A stretch of 64,000 nt of DNA from UBA9339 sp964535195 (GTDB lineage Bacteria > Pseudomonadota > Gammaproteobacteria > UBA9339). Position numbers and translations under genes: made by a program. Location: positions 10,164 to 74,163 of the forward strand of contig CAZHSI010000007.1 of assembly GCA_964535195.1 (NCBI GenBank). Direction: 5' to 3'. The notes below the pieces were generated by a model, which was not told the DNA's origin, searched no databases, and saw nothing but the letters and a program-made list of their open reading frames with translations. Shown here piece by piece: positions 1 to 9,607 of the stretch. The stretch's first letter is position 1, and each line of letters starts with the position of its first letter.

Positions 1-1793
1 AAATTTCTTATTATTGTGAAGGCAAGGTTAATGGCGACGGAACCACACAAACCACCATTGAAACGCAGAAGGAAATTTTAAAAGAACCAGGGCGAGATAT
101 GGCTTATTCTCTGTTGACTTACAATAGTAGCAGTGAAAAGGTAAAAATTTTAGAAGCAAAGACGCTGTATCTGGGAAAAGAGTACCAGTTAAACGAAAAA
201 CTCATCGAGGACAAACCATTAGCAAGCTCTCCTCATGGGTTTGACCAAATGCGACAAATTATGTTGGCTTTTCCTAAAGCCGAAATTGGAGCAAAAGTAT
301 TTTTAAAATATCGCATCACTACTACTAAAGTACCGCTAGAAAATTTTTTCGCGACAATTTTTACTTTTGGTAGCAACGCATTTATCGAACAGAGTAAGAT
401 TAAAATCCGTTCGCAATTACCATTACACCTGGCAGTCAACGATCCAGAAAAAGTTCTGAAAATTACTAAAGATAAAGAGGATAACTTTCATAAGTTGGAA
501 ATTATTTTAACGCGGCCTGTATATAAAGCAATGACCAACGAGCCTGCATCTAATGTAGTAAATGCCAAATATTTAACCTGGGTATCGCTGTCGAGTAAAA
601 CCAAGTGGGAAGATTTAGCCGCCGTGCTTGGCATAGCTTACGACAAAATTCTTAAGCAGCCATTACCAAAAAGCTTCGCCGCCATCGCTGAAGCGGCAGC
701 AAAAAAATCAACCGCAGTAGAGCAAATAAATACGGTGACCGCTTTATTAAATGATAAAGTAACTTATTTGGGAGATTGGCGCTCGATTAAAGGGCGCTTA
801 ATCCCGCGCGACTTAGAGCAAGTAAGCAGCACACAGATGGGGGACTGCAAAGACTTTGCGGCAGCTACCGCTGCAATCTTAATTAAGCTAGGGTATAAAG
901 CCCAATTTGTTTTAGTAAGGCGAGGGGTGCATAACTTTTACGTCGATTCTTTACCTGATCTTTATGCCTTTAATCACACCTTTTTAAAGGTAACCAATAA
1001 CCAAGGCAAAATATATTGGATCGATCCGACAAATTTTCAAAGCATGGCGGATGGTTTGTTTCCGGACATTGCTGATAAAAAAGTTTTGGTGCTTGACCCT
1101 AACTATCCCAGTTATGAGAAAACTCCAGCTTTAAACCCAGAACATGCTGGGGCGACCTCACACAGTCAAATAGAGATTTTAAGCGATACTAAAATTGTTG
1201 AAAGTGGCAGGGTTACATTAAAAAACGAAGAGGCACTTGCTTTAACTGGGGCTGCTCTAACCAGGTCAGAACAGAGCATCAAAGACGTGTTATTTTATAC
1301 TTTAAGCGGGGTAACTTTAGAAGAAAAAAATAAACGCAGCATGACTCTTCCCCCTCTTAACTCGCGGATCGTCAAAGATCTTGAATATAACTATAGTTTC
1401 GAACAGGATAATCGTTTAGCAAAAACGAATGAAGGATTGGCACTTGAATTAAGGTATAATGCCTTAGCTAATCTTTTTGACATCACACCAGATTATGTCG
1501 CAGATATCTCAGTTGATAGCCACCCCTGGACCGCCAGAAGTCAAACTATTATAAAAAACATCAAAGTTAATAATGTCGCATCTTTAAATAAAGAGCTCAA
1601 AACTCCATGGTTATACGCCATGCGTAAGTGTACTTTAATCAATGGACGCGATTTGCAGATAGATGAAACTTTGATTCTTTATAAGAATTTAATTGCTAAT
1701 GAAGAATTGAAAAACCCAGTATTCCTTAAACTAAAAGATGACCTTGAAAAAGATTTCAAAAATGTCTCGATAGTATTTACTCGGCTGCAGTAG
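1..1793 (+). CDS. DUF3857/transglutaminase-like protein, 5' end outside the window
   Basis: The reading frame stays open from base 3 through to the TAG at 1791-1793. The Met codon at 99 is therefore probably internal, and the gene starts upstream of the window. The N-terminal part resembles DUF3857 (beta-rich). It is followed by a transglutaminase-like core with the papain-type triad: Cys in GDCKDFA (about residue 250 counting from Met99), His in FNHTF (about 293) and Asp in WIDPT (about 309). In this family the two domains usually occur together in exported or envelope-linked proteins of unknown substrate. A signal peptide would lie in the missing part. Whether it acts as a protease, a cross-linker or something else cannot be told from sequence. 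The gene is followed by a convergent tRNA-Lys. Confidence 0.8.
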   Translation, partial: ISYYCEGKVNGDGTTQTTIETQKEILKEPGRDMAYSLLTYNSSSEKVKILEAKTLYLGKEYQLNEKLIEDKPLASSPHGFDQMRQIMLAFPKAEIGAKVFLKYRITTTKVPLENFFATIFTFGSNAFIEQSKIKIRSQLPLHLAVNDPEKVLKITKDKEDNFHKLEIILTRPVYKAMTNEPASNVVNAKYLTWVSLSSKTKWEDLAAVLGIAYDKILKQPLPKSFAAIAEAAAKKSTAVEQINTVTALLNDKVTYLGDWRSIKGRLIPRDLEQVSSTQMGDCKDFAAATAAILIKLGYKAQFVLVRRGVHNFYVDSLPDLYAFNHTFLKVTNNQGKIYWIDPTNFQSMADGLFPDIADKKVLVLDPNYPSYEKTPALNPEHAGATSHSQIEILSDTKIVESGRVTLKNEEALALTGAALTRSEQSIKDVLFYTLSGVTLEEKNKRSMTLPPLNSRIVKDLEYNYSFEQDNRLAKTNEGLALELRYNALANLFDITPDYVADISVDSHPWTARSQTIIKNIKVNNVASLNKELKTPWLYAMRKCTLINGRDLQIDETLILYKNLIANEELKNPVFLKLKDDLEKDFKNVSIVFTRLQ

Positions 1794-1821
1794 GCTTAGG
1801 GTTACCAATAGCAAAATTCAT

Positions 1822-1897
1822 TGGTGGGTCGTCCGCGAATCGAACGCGGGACCAACGGATTAAAAGTCCGCTGCTCTACCATCTGAGCTAACGACCC
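1822..1897 (-). tRNA. tRNA-Lys (anticodon UUU)
   Basis: On the minus strand a full cloverleaf is readable. It has acceptor stem GGGTCGT/ACGACCC, a D arm with AGCTCAGATGGTAGAGC, an anticodon loop with TTT, and a T arm with GTTCGATTC. The 3' CCA is encoded (1824-1822). The length is 76 nt including CCA. Confidence 0.97.
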
Positions 1898-1921
1898 AAT
1901 GCAGGATAGACGTGGCTTGCC

Positions 1922-1950
1922 ATCGTAACCGCTTAATTAGCCAAAGTCAA
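1922..1950 (-). promoter_or_regulatory. sigma70-type promoter of tRNA-Lys
   Basis: Read on the minus strand, a -35 TTGACT (1950-1945) and a -10 TACGAT (1927-1922) are separated by 17 bp. The -10 ends 24 bp before the mature tRNA 5' end, which fits a short 5' leader. Confidence 0.75.
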
Positions 1951-2006
1951 ATAGTGGATCTTGTCGCAGTTGTAAGAAGCTAAATAAATAATATCTAAAG
2001 ATCATC

Positions 2007-3335
2007 CTAGCTTCCTGCAATGGTCATTTCGTCAACCAGGATCGATCCAGTAAGAATATTGGCGCGATAATCTACGTCGTTACTCACCTCCTGGATGCCG
2101 AGGAAAATATCTTTTAAATTACCAGCAACCGTTGCTCCAGTTACGGGATAGGCAATACCACCATTTTCTACCCAATAACCAAAAACCCCTCGAGAATAAT
2201 CACCAGTAACGGTGTTTACATTACCACCCATAAATTCCGTCACCAATAAGCCGGTACCCATTTTCTTTAGTAGCTCTTCCAGGTTAAGCTCCCCAGTTTT
2301 TACAATTAAATTATGGACACCACCAGCATTGCCGGTAGTTTTCATATTTAATTTACGTGCCGTATAACTATCTAATACGTAGCGCTCTAAAACCCCATCG
2401 GTAATAATATTAGTTTTTTCTAACTTTACCCCCTCCGCATCAAAAGGTGCGCTACCAAGAGCTCTCGGCATAAATGGATTTTCTGCGATAGTTACATACT
2501 TAGAAAAAACTTGTTGTTTGAGATGATCGAGTAAAAATGAAGCTTTGCGATATAAATTGGCCCCATGAATCGCTTTAATAAAACTACCAATTAGACTAGA
2601 GGCAATTTCCGCAGCAAAAATTACCGGGCTCTTTTGCGTAGCGATTTTTTTGGCGCCAAGACGCGCTACGCTACGCTTAGCTGCTTTAGTAGCAACGGCC
2701 TCGTAATTTTCAAGGTCAGAAGCCAAGCGGGCAACGGTATAATAATAATCGCGCTGCATTTCTTGATTATGTTCAGCAATTAAGGAACAACTAATACCAT
2801 GTCTCGTGGCAAGAGTAGTGCCACAAAAATCATGACTATTGGCATATACCCCAAATGAAGCAAAAGTATTTACTGCAGCCCCCTCAGAATTGGTAATGCG
2901 TTTATCATAAGCACAACCTTTGGCCTCGCAGTTTTTGGCAAGCTCGATCGCCTCTTCTATTTTAATTGGCCAGGGGTGATATAAATCTAAATCCGGATAA
3001 CTATAAGCCATTAATTCTTTTTCTGCCAACCCGGCACAAGAGTCTTCCTCGGTAAAACGGGCGATATGGCAAGCCTTTGCTAAAGCGATATTAATCGCCT
3101 CTGGTTTTAAATCAGAAGTAGCAGCTGAGCCTGAACGAGACCCGAAGTATACGGTTATGGTTAAATTTTTTGCTTTATGATGTTCAACCGTTTCTACTTC
3201 ATTTTTACGTACATTAATAGCAAAACCAGAATCTAAACTTGCGGCAGCTTCTGCGGCACTTGCCCCCATTTTTTTTGCTTGGCTGACCAGGTCTTTAGTT
3301 AGAGCAGTTAATTTTGCGGGTGTTACAGCTTCCAT
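2007..3335 (-). CDS. pmbA: TldD/PmbA family protein PmbA (TldE)
   Basis: The product has 442 aa, close to the usual PmbA length of about 450. Family landmarks are seen in order: an N-terminal alpha/beta region (KNEVETVEHHK), a central SYTARKLNMKTTGNAGG segment, and a C-terminal block with EFMGGNVNTVTGDYSRG and GYWVENGGIAYPV. PmbA is the non-metal subunit partner of TldD. Together they form a cytosolic protease known for processing microcin B17 and degrading CcdA. No tldD lies next to it here. The start follows lon's stop region by a few bases upstream on the minus strand (lon ends at 3340), so pmbA is read as the distal gene of a clpX-lon-pmbA run. Confidence 0.93.
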   Translation of the reverse strand: MEAVTPAKLTALTKDLVSQAKKMGASAAEAAASLDSGFAINVRKNEVETVEHHKAKNLTITVYFGSRSGSAATSDLKPEAINIALAKACHIARFTEEDSCAGLAEKELMAYSYPDLDLYHPWPIKIEEAIELAKNCEAKGCAYDKRITNSEGAAVNTFASFGVYANSHDFCGTTLATRHGISCSLIAEHNQEMQRDYYYTVARLASDLENYEAVATKAAKRSVARLGAKKIATQKSPVIFAAEIASSLIGSFIKAIHGANLYRKASFLLDHLKQQVFSKYVTIAENPFMPRALGSAPFDAEGVKLEKTNIITDGVLERYVLDSYTARKLNMKTTGNAGGVHNLIVKTGELNLEELLKKMGTGLLVTEFMGGNVNTVTGDYSRGVFGYWVENGGIAYPVTGATVAGNLKDIFLGIQEVSNDVDYRANILTGSILVDEMTIAGS

Positions 3336-3339
3336 AAAT

Positions 3340-5724
3340 TTATTTTTTATGCTTCTTTTTGGCAGATTTGGTTTTCATTATTCTCGGTTTGCTTTTCAGC
3401 GCAATTTCTAATACTTGATCAATCCATTTTACTGGTTTTATCATGAGATGGTCAGTAATATTTTTAGGTATTTCTTTAAGATCTTTGAGGTTTTCTTCAG
3501 GAATAATTACAGTCTTAATCCCGCCGCGCAAAGCTGCGAGTAGTTTTTCTTTTAGCCCGCCAATTTGTAAGACTTCACCACGCAGCGTGATTTCGCCAGT
3601 CATTGCGACGTCAGCACGCACTGGAACATGCGTAAGAGCAGACACCAATGCGGTACACATACTAATCCCAGCGCTGGGACCATCTTTGGGGGTAGCTCCT
3701 TCAGGTACATGTACGTGAATATCATTTTTTTCGTAAAAATCTTTGGCAATACCTAATAACTTACTGCGACTACGTACTACCGTTGAGGCCGCGTGAATTG
3801 ACTCTTGCATGACCTCCCCAAGTTGCCCAGTATAAATTGCTTTACCTTTGCCAGGCACAACTGCAACTTCAATCGTCAATAAATCACCACCAGTTTCGGT
3901 CCAAGCAAGACCATGTACTTGACCAATTTGATCTTTATTTTCGGTTAAACCAAAGTGAAAGACTTTTACCCCAAGATATTTTTCAAGACAGTTTTTATCA
4001 ATAATCTCTTGTTTAATTTTAGGATCACTTAAAATATTTTTTACTACTTTACGGCAAATTTTGGCAATTTCCCGCTCAACATTACGCACCCCAGCTTCGC
4101 GAGTATAATAACGAATAATGTCTAAAATAGCATCTGCGGTAAAGGTAATCTCTTGCGCTTTTAAGCCATTTTCTTTGATTTGTTTAGGTATAAGATACTT
4201 AATGGCGATGTTTAATTTTTCTTCTTCGGTATAACCTGACAATCTTAGCACTTCCATGCGATCAAGTAAGGGCGACGGAATATCAAGAGAATTTGCCGTC
4301 GCGATAAACATCACATCAGACAAGTCATAGTCAACCTCAAGATAGTGGTCATTAAAAGCATAGTTTTGCTCGGGATCTAATACTTCAAGCAAGGCGGAAG
4401 CAGGATCTCCACGAAAATCCATTGCCATCTTATCAACTTCATCTAGCATAAAAAGTGGATTGCGTACCTTAACTTTAGCTAGTTTTTGTAAAATTTTGCC
4501 TGGCAAGGAGCCAATATAAGTGCGCCGATGCCCACGGATTTCAGCTTCATCACGAACCCCACCTAAAGAAATACGCACAAACTTACGCCCAGTGGCACGC
4601 GCAATTGATTGGCCAAGAGAGGTTTTACCCACCCCAGGAGGACCAACCAAGCAGAGGATTGGGCCTTTGGTTTTATCCATCCGACTTTGTACCGCTAAAT
4701 ATTCGATAATTCGTTCTTTAACTTTTTCTAAACCATAGTGATCAGCTTCAAGAATTTTTTCTGCTTTTTTAAGATTTTTATTTACCGGGGTCCCTTTTTT
4801 CCAAGGTAAATCCAAGAGCCAATCAAGATAGTTACGGGAAACTGTGGCCTCTGCTGACAACGGCGGCATTAATTTTAATTTATTGAATTCCACTAAAGCT
4901 TTTTCTTTAGCTTCATCACTGAGACCAACCTTTTCGATCTTATCTTTTATTTTTTCCATTTCGGTTAGCGGTTGCCGACCTTCACTAAGTTCGTCTAATT
5001 CTTTCTGAATGGCTTTTAACTTTTCATTTAGATAAAATTCTTGTTGGGTTTTGTTTAGCTGGGTTTTGACCCGGCTTTTTAGTTTTTCTTCAACTTGCAA
5101 GACCTCAAGTTCGTGCAATAAAAGATCTATCACAATGCGTAACCGGTGTTTCGCATCTTGAGTTTCCAAAATTTCTTGTTTGTCTTCGATTTTTAATAGC
5201 GGTAAATGAGCCGCAACGGCATCAGCTAAACGACCCGGCTCATTAATATTTGTTAGTGCAGATAAAATTTCTGCCGGAATTTTGGGATTTAATTTTATAT
5301 AATCTTCAAACTTATCGAGTAACGTACGAATTAGTGCTTCAGTTTCATTATCTTGTTGAATAACATCTGCGAGAATTTCTATCTCACTTGTTACCAGCAA
5401 ATCGGTTTCTATTATTTTTTTAATTTTTCCGCGACCGATCCCTTCAGCCAACACCTTTATTGTACCATCTGGTAACTTTAATACTTGTAAGATATTAGCT
5501 ACGGTACCAATAGTATAGAGATCCGCTGGACCAGGATCCTCATTTTTGCTGTCTTTTTGTGCCACAAAAAATATTTGTTTACCTGAGGTAACGCAGGCCT
5601 CCAATGCTTTGACCGATTTGGGTCGGTTAATAAACAGGGGAATAACCATAAAAGGATAGATCACCGAGTCACGTAACGGTAATAGCGGCATTAAGCTAAT
5701 GTTTGATGGTACTGGTTCAGTCAT
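3340..5724 (-). CDS. lon: ATP-dependent protease Lon
   Basis: The product has 794 aa, typical of bacterial LonA (E. coli 784). An N-terminal LON substrate-recognition domain (LMPLLPLRDSVIYPFMV) is followed by a coiled-coil region. The AAA+ module has Walker A GPPGVGKT at residues 361-368 and Walker B LFMLDEVDKM. The C-terminal S16 protease domain has catalytic Ser684 in PKDGPSAG and the Lys in GGLKEKLLAA (about 727). The tail is very Lys-rich. It degrades misfolded and regulatory proteins in the cytosol. The start overlaps the end of clpX by 8 bp, so the two are probably cotranscribed and translationally coupled. Confidence 0.98.
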   Translation of the reverse strand: MTEPVPSNISLMPLLPLRDSVIYPFMVIPLFINRPKSVKALEACVTSGKQIFFVAQKDSKNEDPGPADLYTIGTVANILQVLKLPDGTIKVLAEGIGRGKIKKIIETDLLVTSEIEILADVIQQDNETEALIRTLLDKFEDYIKLNPKIPAEILSALTNINEPGRLADAVAAHLPLLKIEDKQEILETQDAKHRLRIVIDLLLHELEVLQVEEKLKSRVKTQLNKTQQEFYLNEKLKAIQKELDELSEGRQPLTEMEKIKDKIEKVGLSDEAKEKALVEFNKLKLMPPLSAEATVSRNYLDWLLDLPWKKGTPVNKNLKKAEKILEADHYGLEKVKERIIEYLAVQSRMDKTKGPILCLVGPPGVGKTSLGQSIARATGRKFVRISLGGVRDEAEIRGHRRTYIGSLPGKILQKLAKVKVRNPLFMLDEVDKMAMDFRGDPASALLEVLDPEQNYAFNDHYLEVDYDLSDVMFIATANSLDIPSPLLDRMEVLRLSGYTEEEKLNIAIKYLIPKQIKENGLKAQEITFTADAILDIIRYYTREAGVRNVEREIAKICRKVVKNILSDPKIKQEIIDKNCLEKYLGVKVFHFGLTENKDQIGQVHGLAWTETGGDLLTIEVAVVPGKGKAIYTGQLGEVMQESIHAASTVVRSRSKLLGIAKDFYEKNDIHVHVPEGATPKDGPSAGISMCTALVSALTHVPVRADVAMTGEITLRGEVLQIGGLKEKLLAALRGGIKTVIIPEENLKDLKEIPKNITDHLMIKPVKWIDQVLEIALKSKPRIMKTKSAKKKHKK

Positions 5725-6943
5725 TGTAAATTAATATGGGGGCTTTTACGCCGTTTGCAACCCCCGCATCCACCATGATTTTATTCACATTTTTTTCCGA
5801 TGGCAGCTTATACATAGTATCAAGCAATAAATTTTCCAAGATTGAGCGCAAACCACGAGCGCCAGCTTTTTTTGCTAAAGCTTTTTCGGCTATTATTTTT
5901 AGAGCCTCTTCCGCAAACTCAATTTCAGCATTTTCCATACGAAATAGCTCATGATATTGTCGGGTTAAGGAATTTTTCGGTTCTTTTAAAATGCGGACCA
6001 AATCATCTTTTTCAAGCTCATTAAGCACCGCAATAATCGGTAGTCGGCCAACAAACTCTGGGATCAAGCCAAACTTGATAAGGTCTTGTGGCTCTACTTG
6101 GCGCAAAAGCTCTCCCATTGCTTCCTCATTTTTTTCACCATGAACCTCTGCCGCAAAACCAATGCTTGATTTTTCGGTTCTGGTGCGAATAATTCGATCT
6201 AAGTCGGCAAAAGCCCCGCCACAAATAAAAAGGATATTTTTTGTATTAACTTGAATATATTCTTGTTGCGGATGTTTGCGCCCACCTTGGGGAGGAACAC
6301 TAGCAACAGTTCCCTCGATTATTTTTAAGAGGGCTTGCTGTACCCCTTCACCCGAAACATCACGAGTAATAGAGGGACTATCGCTTTTACGACCAATTTT
6401 ATCGATTTCATCGATATAAATTATACCGGTTTCAGCTTTCTTCGCATCGTAATTACTATTTTGTAATAGTTTTTGGATAATGGTTTCAACATCGTCACCA
6501 ACATAACCGGCTTCAGTCAAGGTGGTAGCATCAGCGATGGCAAAAGGAACATTGAGCATTTTAGCTAAGGTTTCTGCAAGCAACGTTTTGCCGCAGCCAG
6601 TTGGACCAATTAATAAGATATTACTTTTATTTAACTCCACATTATCTTTGAGCTTATGATCCCGAGAATATAGCAAGCGTTTGTAGTGATTATAAACTGC
6701 TACACTCAAAGCCTTTTTGGCATACTCTTGCCCAATAACATAATCATTTAAAATTTTATTAATCTCTATTGGCGGCAAGAGCTTGATTTCACCTAGAGCC
6801 TTTTGCTCATCATTAAGCGCATCTTTACAACCATCAATACATTCGTCACAAATAGAAGCAGATTCTCCAGCTACTAGTTTTTTTACCTCTTTTTTAGATC
6901 GACCGCAAAAAGCGCAATGCTCTGTACTTGTATTTTTGTTCAT
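5717..6943 (-). CDS. clpX: ATP-dependent Clp protease ATP-binding subunit ClpX
   Basis: The product has 408 aa. It carries an N-terminal C4 zinc finger (CAFC near residue 10 and CDEC near residue 35), Walker A GPTGCGKT, Walker B IIYIDEIDKI, an RKHPQQEY segment, an IGF-loop equivalent (SIGFAAE) and a C-terminal D2 small domain. ClpX unfolds tagged substrates and feeds them to ClpP. The usual tig-clpP-clpX-lon order is broken: gltX, not clpP, lies upstream, so clpP must be elsewhere in the genome if present. Confidence 0.98.
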   Translation of the reverse strand: MNKNTSTEHCAFCGRSKKEVKKLVAGESASICDECIDGCKDALNDEQKALGEIKLLPPIEINKILNDYVIGQEYAKKALSVAVYNHYKRLLYSRDHKLKDNVELNKSNILLIGPTGCGKTLLAETLAKMLNVPFAIADATTLTEAGYVGDDVETIIQKLLQNSNYDAKKAETGIIYIDEIDKIGRKSDSPSITRDVSGEGVQQALLKIIEGTVASVPPQGGRKHPQQEYIQVNTKNILFICGGAFADLDRIIRTRTEKSSIGFAAEVHGEKNEEAMGELLRQVEPQDLIKFGLIPEFVGRLPIIAVLNELEKDDLVRILKEPKNSLTRQYHELFRMENAEIEFAEEALKIIAEKALAKKAGARGLRSILENLLLDTMYKLPSEKNVNKIMVDAGVANGVKAPILIYND

Positions 6944-7001
6944 ATGGTTCTTATATAAATTATTTTTATAATCATTGTAAAAATATTATTAGGCGAGCAA
7001 A

Positions 7002-8405
7002 CTATTTATTTGCCAAATAAAGCAATACGGCCTCAAGTCTTTTTAAAGTCCGGGCTTGCCCGATTAAGCGCAAGGTTACATTCAGTGGCGGCGAAATAGT
7101 TGACCCCGTAACTGCTACGCGAATTGGTTGCGCAAGCTTGCCGAGCTTTAACCCAAACTGGGCGGCAGTATTTTCAATTAATTGGTGCAGGGCTTCATCA
7201 GTCCAAGAATCTAATTTTTCAATTGCTTGCTTAAAGGCGGTAAGTGGCGGGATGATTGCTGGCGTTAAATGTTTTTTGGCATCCTCTTCATAGTCGGCGA
7301 ATTCTTCATAGAAATATCGACTCTTCGCTGCCATTTCTCGTAGAGTTTCTGCACGCTCACGTAATGCTATCACAAACTCTTCAAGTGCTGGACCATTCTG
7401 CTGATAGTTAATTTTTAATTCTTGCATAAACGGTTCAAGACGCTTGGCAATTCCCTTAGGATCAAGGGTTTTAAGGTAATGACGATTTAACCAAAGTAAT
7501 TTTTCTGGATCAAAAGCAGCCGCTGCTTTGTTGATATCTTTAATATCAAAAAATTTGATCATCTCCTCGCGCGAGAAAATTTCCTGATTACCATGCGACC
7601 AGCCAAGACGCACCAAACAATTCAAAAGGGCTTCGGGTAAAAAACCTTGGTCACGGTACTCTAAGACACTAACAGCACCGTGCCGTTTCGATAGCTTGGT
7701 GCCATCTTTGCCTAGGACCATTGGAATGTGCGCGTAATTTGGTGGAGTAGCGTTAAAGGCACGAAAAAGATTTATTTGTCGTGGAGTATTATTGACATGG
7801 TCAGCGCCACGGATTACATGGGTTATGTTCATCGCCAAATCGTCAACGACAACACAAAAATTGTAGGTAGGAAAACCATCACTGCGGATAAGTATAAGGT
7901 CATCAAGTTCACTATTTTGAAAGCTAAGTGGACCTAATACTTGGTCTTCGAAGTCTACCGTGCCCTCCTCGTCGTTTTTAAAACGGACAACAAAGGGTTG
8001 GTCTTGCTTTGCTGGCAAGTTTTTAGCGCGACAGCAACCATCGTATTTCGGTTTTTCCTTATTGGCTAGTTGTTGCTCTCGTAATGCGGTTAATCTTTCT
8101 TTAGAGCAGTAACAACGGTAAGCGCGGCCTTCGGCAATTAATTGCTCTGCTGCTTGACGATATTTATCTAGGCGTTCAGTTTGGTAAAACGGTCCAATAT
8201 CGTAGTCTAACCCTAGCCATTCCATGCCCTCCATAATTATTTGCGTTGCCGCTTGGGTTGAGCGCTCTTGGTCGGTGTCCTCAATGCGTAAAACAAACTC
8301 CCCACCCTGATTACGAGCGTAGAGCCAGCTATAAAGAGCAGTACGGATACTACCTAAATGTAAATTGCCCGTTGGACTGGGAGCAAATCTAGTACGTATA
8401 GTCAT
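7002..8405 (-). CDS. gltX: glutamyl-tRNA synthetase
   Basis: The product has 467 aa (E. coli 471). It is a class I aminoacyl-tRNA synthetase with the HIGH-type motif HLGSIRTAL near the N terminus and the KMSKS-type motif KLSKRHG. A Cys-rich zinc-binding insert (CYCSKERL and GCCRAK) and IRIEDTDQER-type residues support GltX rather than GlnS. It charges tRNA-Glu in the cytosol. It is monocistronic in appearance, with a 58-bp gap to clpX. Confidence 0.97.
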   Translation of the reverse strand: MTIRTRFAPSPTGNLHLGSIRTALYSWLYARNQGGEFVLRIEDTDQERSTQAATQIIMEGMEWLGLDYDIGPFYQTERLDKYRQAAEQLIAEGRAYRCYCSKERLTALREQQLANKEKPKYDGCCRAKNLPAKQDQPFVVRFKNDEEGTVDFEDQVLGPLSFQNSELDDLILIRSDGFPTYNFCVVVDDLAMNITHVIRGADHVNNTPRQINLFRAFNATPPNYAHIPMVLGKDGTKLSKRHGAVSVLEYRDQGFLPEALLNCLVRLGWSHGNQEIFSREEMIKFFDIKDINKAAAAFDPEKLLWLNRHYLKTLDPKGIAKRLEPFMQELKINYQQNGPALEEFVIALRERAETLREMAAKSRYFYEEFADYEEDAKKHLTPAIIPPLTAFKQAIEKLDSWTDEALHQLIENTAAQFGLKLGKLAQPIRVAVTGSTISPPLNVTLRLIGQARTLKRLEAVLLYLANK

Positions 8406-8487
8406 AAGTTATTATCAAGGTTGCAACTCTGAGATTTCAGATTATACTTTACATGTTTTAACCAAAAAGTGAAGTGATAATAACTTA

Positions 8488-8560
8488 GGGCGATTAGCTC
8501 AATTGGCAGAGCACTGCTTTCACACGGCAGGGGTAGCTGGTTCGACTCCAGTATCGCCCA
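8488..8560 (+). tRNA. tRNA-Val (anticodon CAC)
   Basis: The acceptor stem is GGGCGAT/ATCGCCC, the D arm is AGCTCAATTGGCAGAGC, the anticodon stem CTGCT/GGCAG encloses loop TTCACAC, and the T arm has GGTTCGACTCC. The discriminator base is A at 8560. CCA is not encoded, unlike in the tRNA-Lys of this window. It reads GUG codons. Confidence 0.95.
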
Positions 8561-8588
8561 TTTAAACCGAAGAGGAGCTTAAATCATA

Positions 8589-9542
8589 ATGAAAGTCTTA
8601 GTGGTTAAGCTTTCTTCTATGGGTGATATCATTAGTACCTTACCTGCGCTTACTGATGCAAAAAAGGTTATTTCTCACATTAGTTTTGATTGGGTGGTAG
8701 AAGAGAGTTTTGTTGAGATCCCGGCCTGGCATCAGGCGGTCAGTTCGATCATTCCTATCGCCTTACGCCGCTGGCGAAAAAAACCCTTAGCTTTAGCTAC
8801 GCTGCAAGAAATAAGAGCTTTTTGGCATAGATTAAGAACCGAACAATACGACTATCTTCTGGATGTCCAAGGGCTGCTGAAAAGCGCGATCGTTGCTAAA
8901 ATTGCCAGGGGGGTAAGTTACGGCTTTGATATAACTTGTGCGCGCGAGCCGTTAGCTACATATTTTTACCATCATAAGTTTAACATCCCAAAAAGCTTGC
9001 ATGCCGTTGAAAGATCGCGGCAACTATTTGCTGCAGCTTTGGGTTACCAAATCCCCGCCAATCAACTAGATTATGGCTTAAACAAAGCAAAGCTTGGCAA
9101 CCACGGAGACAACGCTGCTGCAAAATATCTCGTATTTGTGCATGGCACTAGTCGAAGTAACAAGTGCTGGCAAGAAAGCAAATGGATTGAACTTGCTCGT
9201 TTAGCGAACAATGCTGGTTTTAAAGTAAAGTTGCCGTGGGGGAACCTCCTGGAACTTAACCGCGCTCATAACATAGCGAAAGCTTCTGCCAACGCTGAGG
9301 TCTTGCCAAAATCAACTCTAACTGAAATCCGGGAGATTTTACTTGGGGCGAAAGGGGTCATTGCACTTGATACTGGTTTAAGTCATTTGTCTGCTGCTTT
9401 AAGCGTTCCTGCAATTACTTTATATGGGCCAACTAATCCACAGCTAGCTGGCACTTATGGTAAAAATCAAAGTCATTTAATTAATATGGAAAACCTTAGT
9501 GCGCAGGCGGTATGGCAAAAGTTTAGCAGCCTTCTTGCATAG
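8589..9542 (+). CDS. waaC: lipopolysaccharide heptosyltransferase I
   Basis: The product has 317 aa and belongs to glycosyltransferase family 9. The N terminus MKVLVVKLSSMGDIISTLPA matches the WaaC start. The motifs DYLLDVQGLLKSA and, near the C terminus, ALDTGLSHLSAAL plus TLYGPTNP are those of heptosyltransferases. WaaC adds the first L-glycero-D-manno-heptose to Kdo2-lipid A at the inner membrane, so the cell has a heptose-containing inner core. A GAGGAG ribosome-binding site precedes the ATG. gmhB, which acts earlier in heptose synthesis, lies at 19.9 kb. Confidence 0.93.
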   Translation: MKVLVVKLSSMGDIISTLPALTDAKKVISHISFDWVVEESFVEIPAWHQAVSSIIPIALRRWRKKPLALATLQEIRAFWHRLRTEQYDYLLDVQGLLKSAIVAKIARGVSYGFDITCAREPLATYFYHHKFNIPKSLHAVERSRQLFAAALGYQIPANQLDYGLNKAKLGNHGDNAAAKYLVFVHGTSRSNKCWQESKWIELARLANNAGFKVKLPWGNLLELNRAHNIAKASANAEVLPKSTLTEIREILLGAKGVIALDTGLSHLSAALSVPAITLYGPTNPQLAGTYGKNQSHLINMENLSAQAVWQKFSSLLA

Positions 9543-9607
9543 CCAAGTATTCTGGCATAATGCACAGAGCCCCCAATATCAAAGCATACGATGAAAAGGG
9601 GAAGTAG

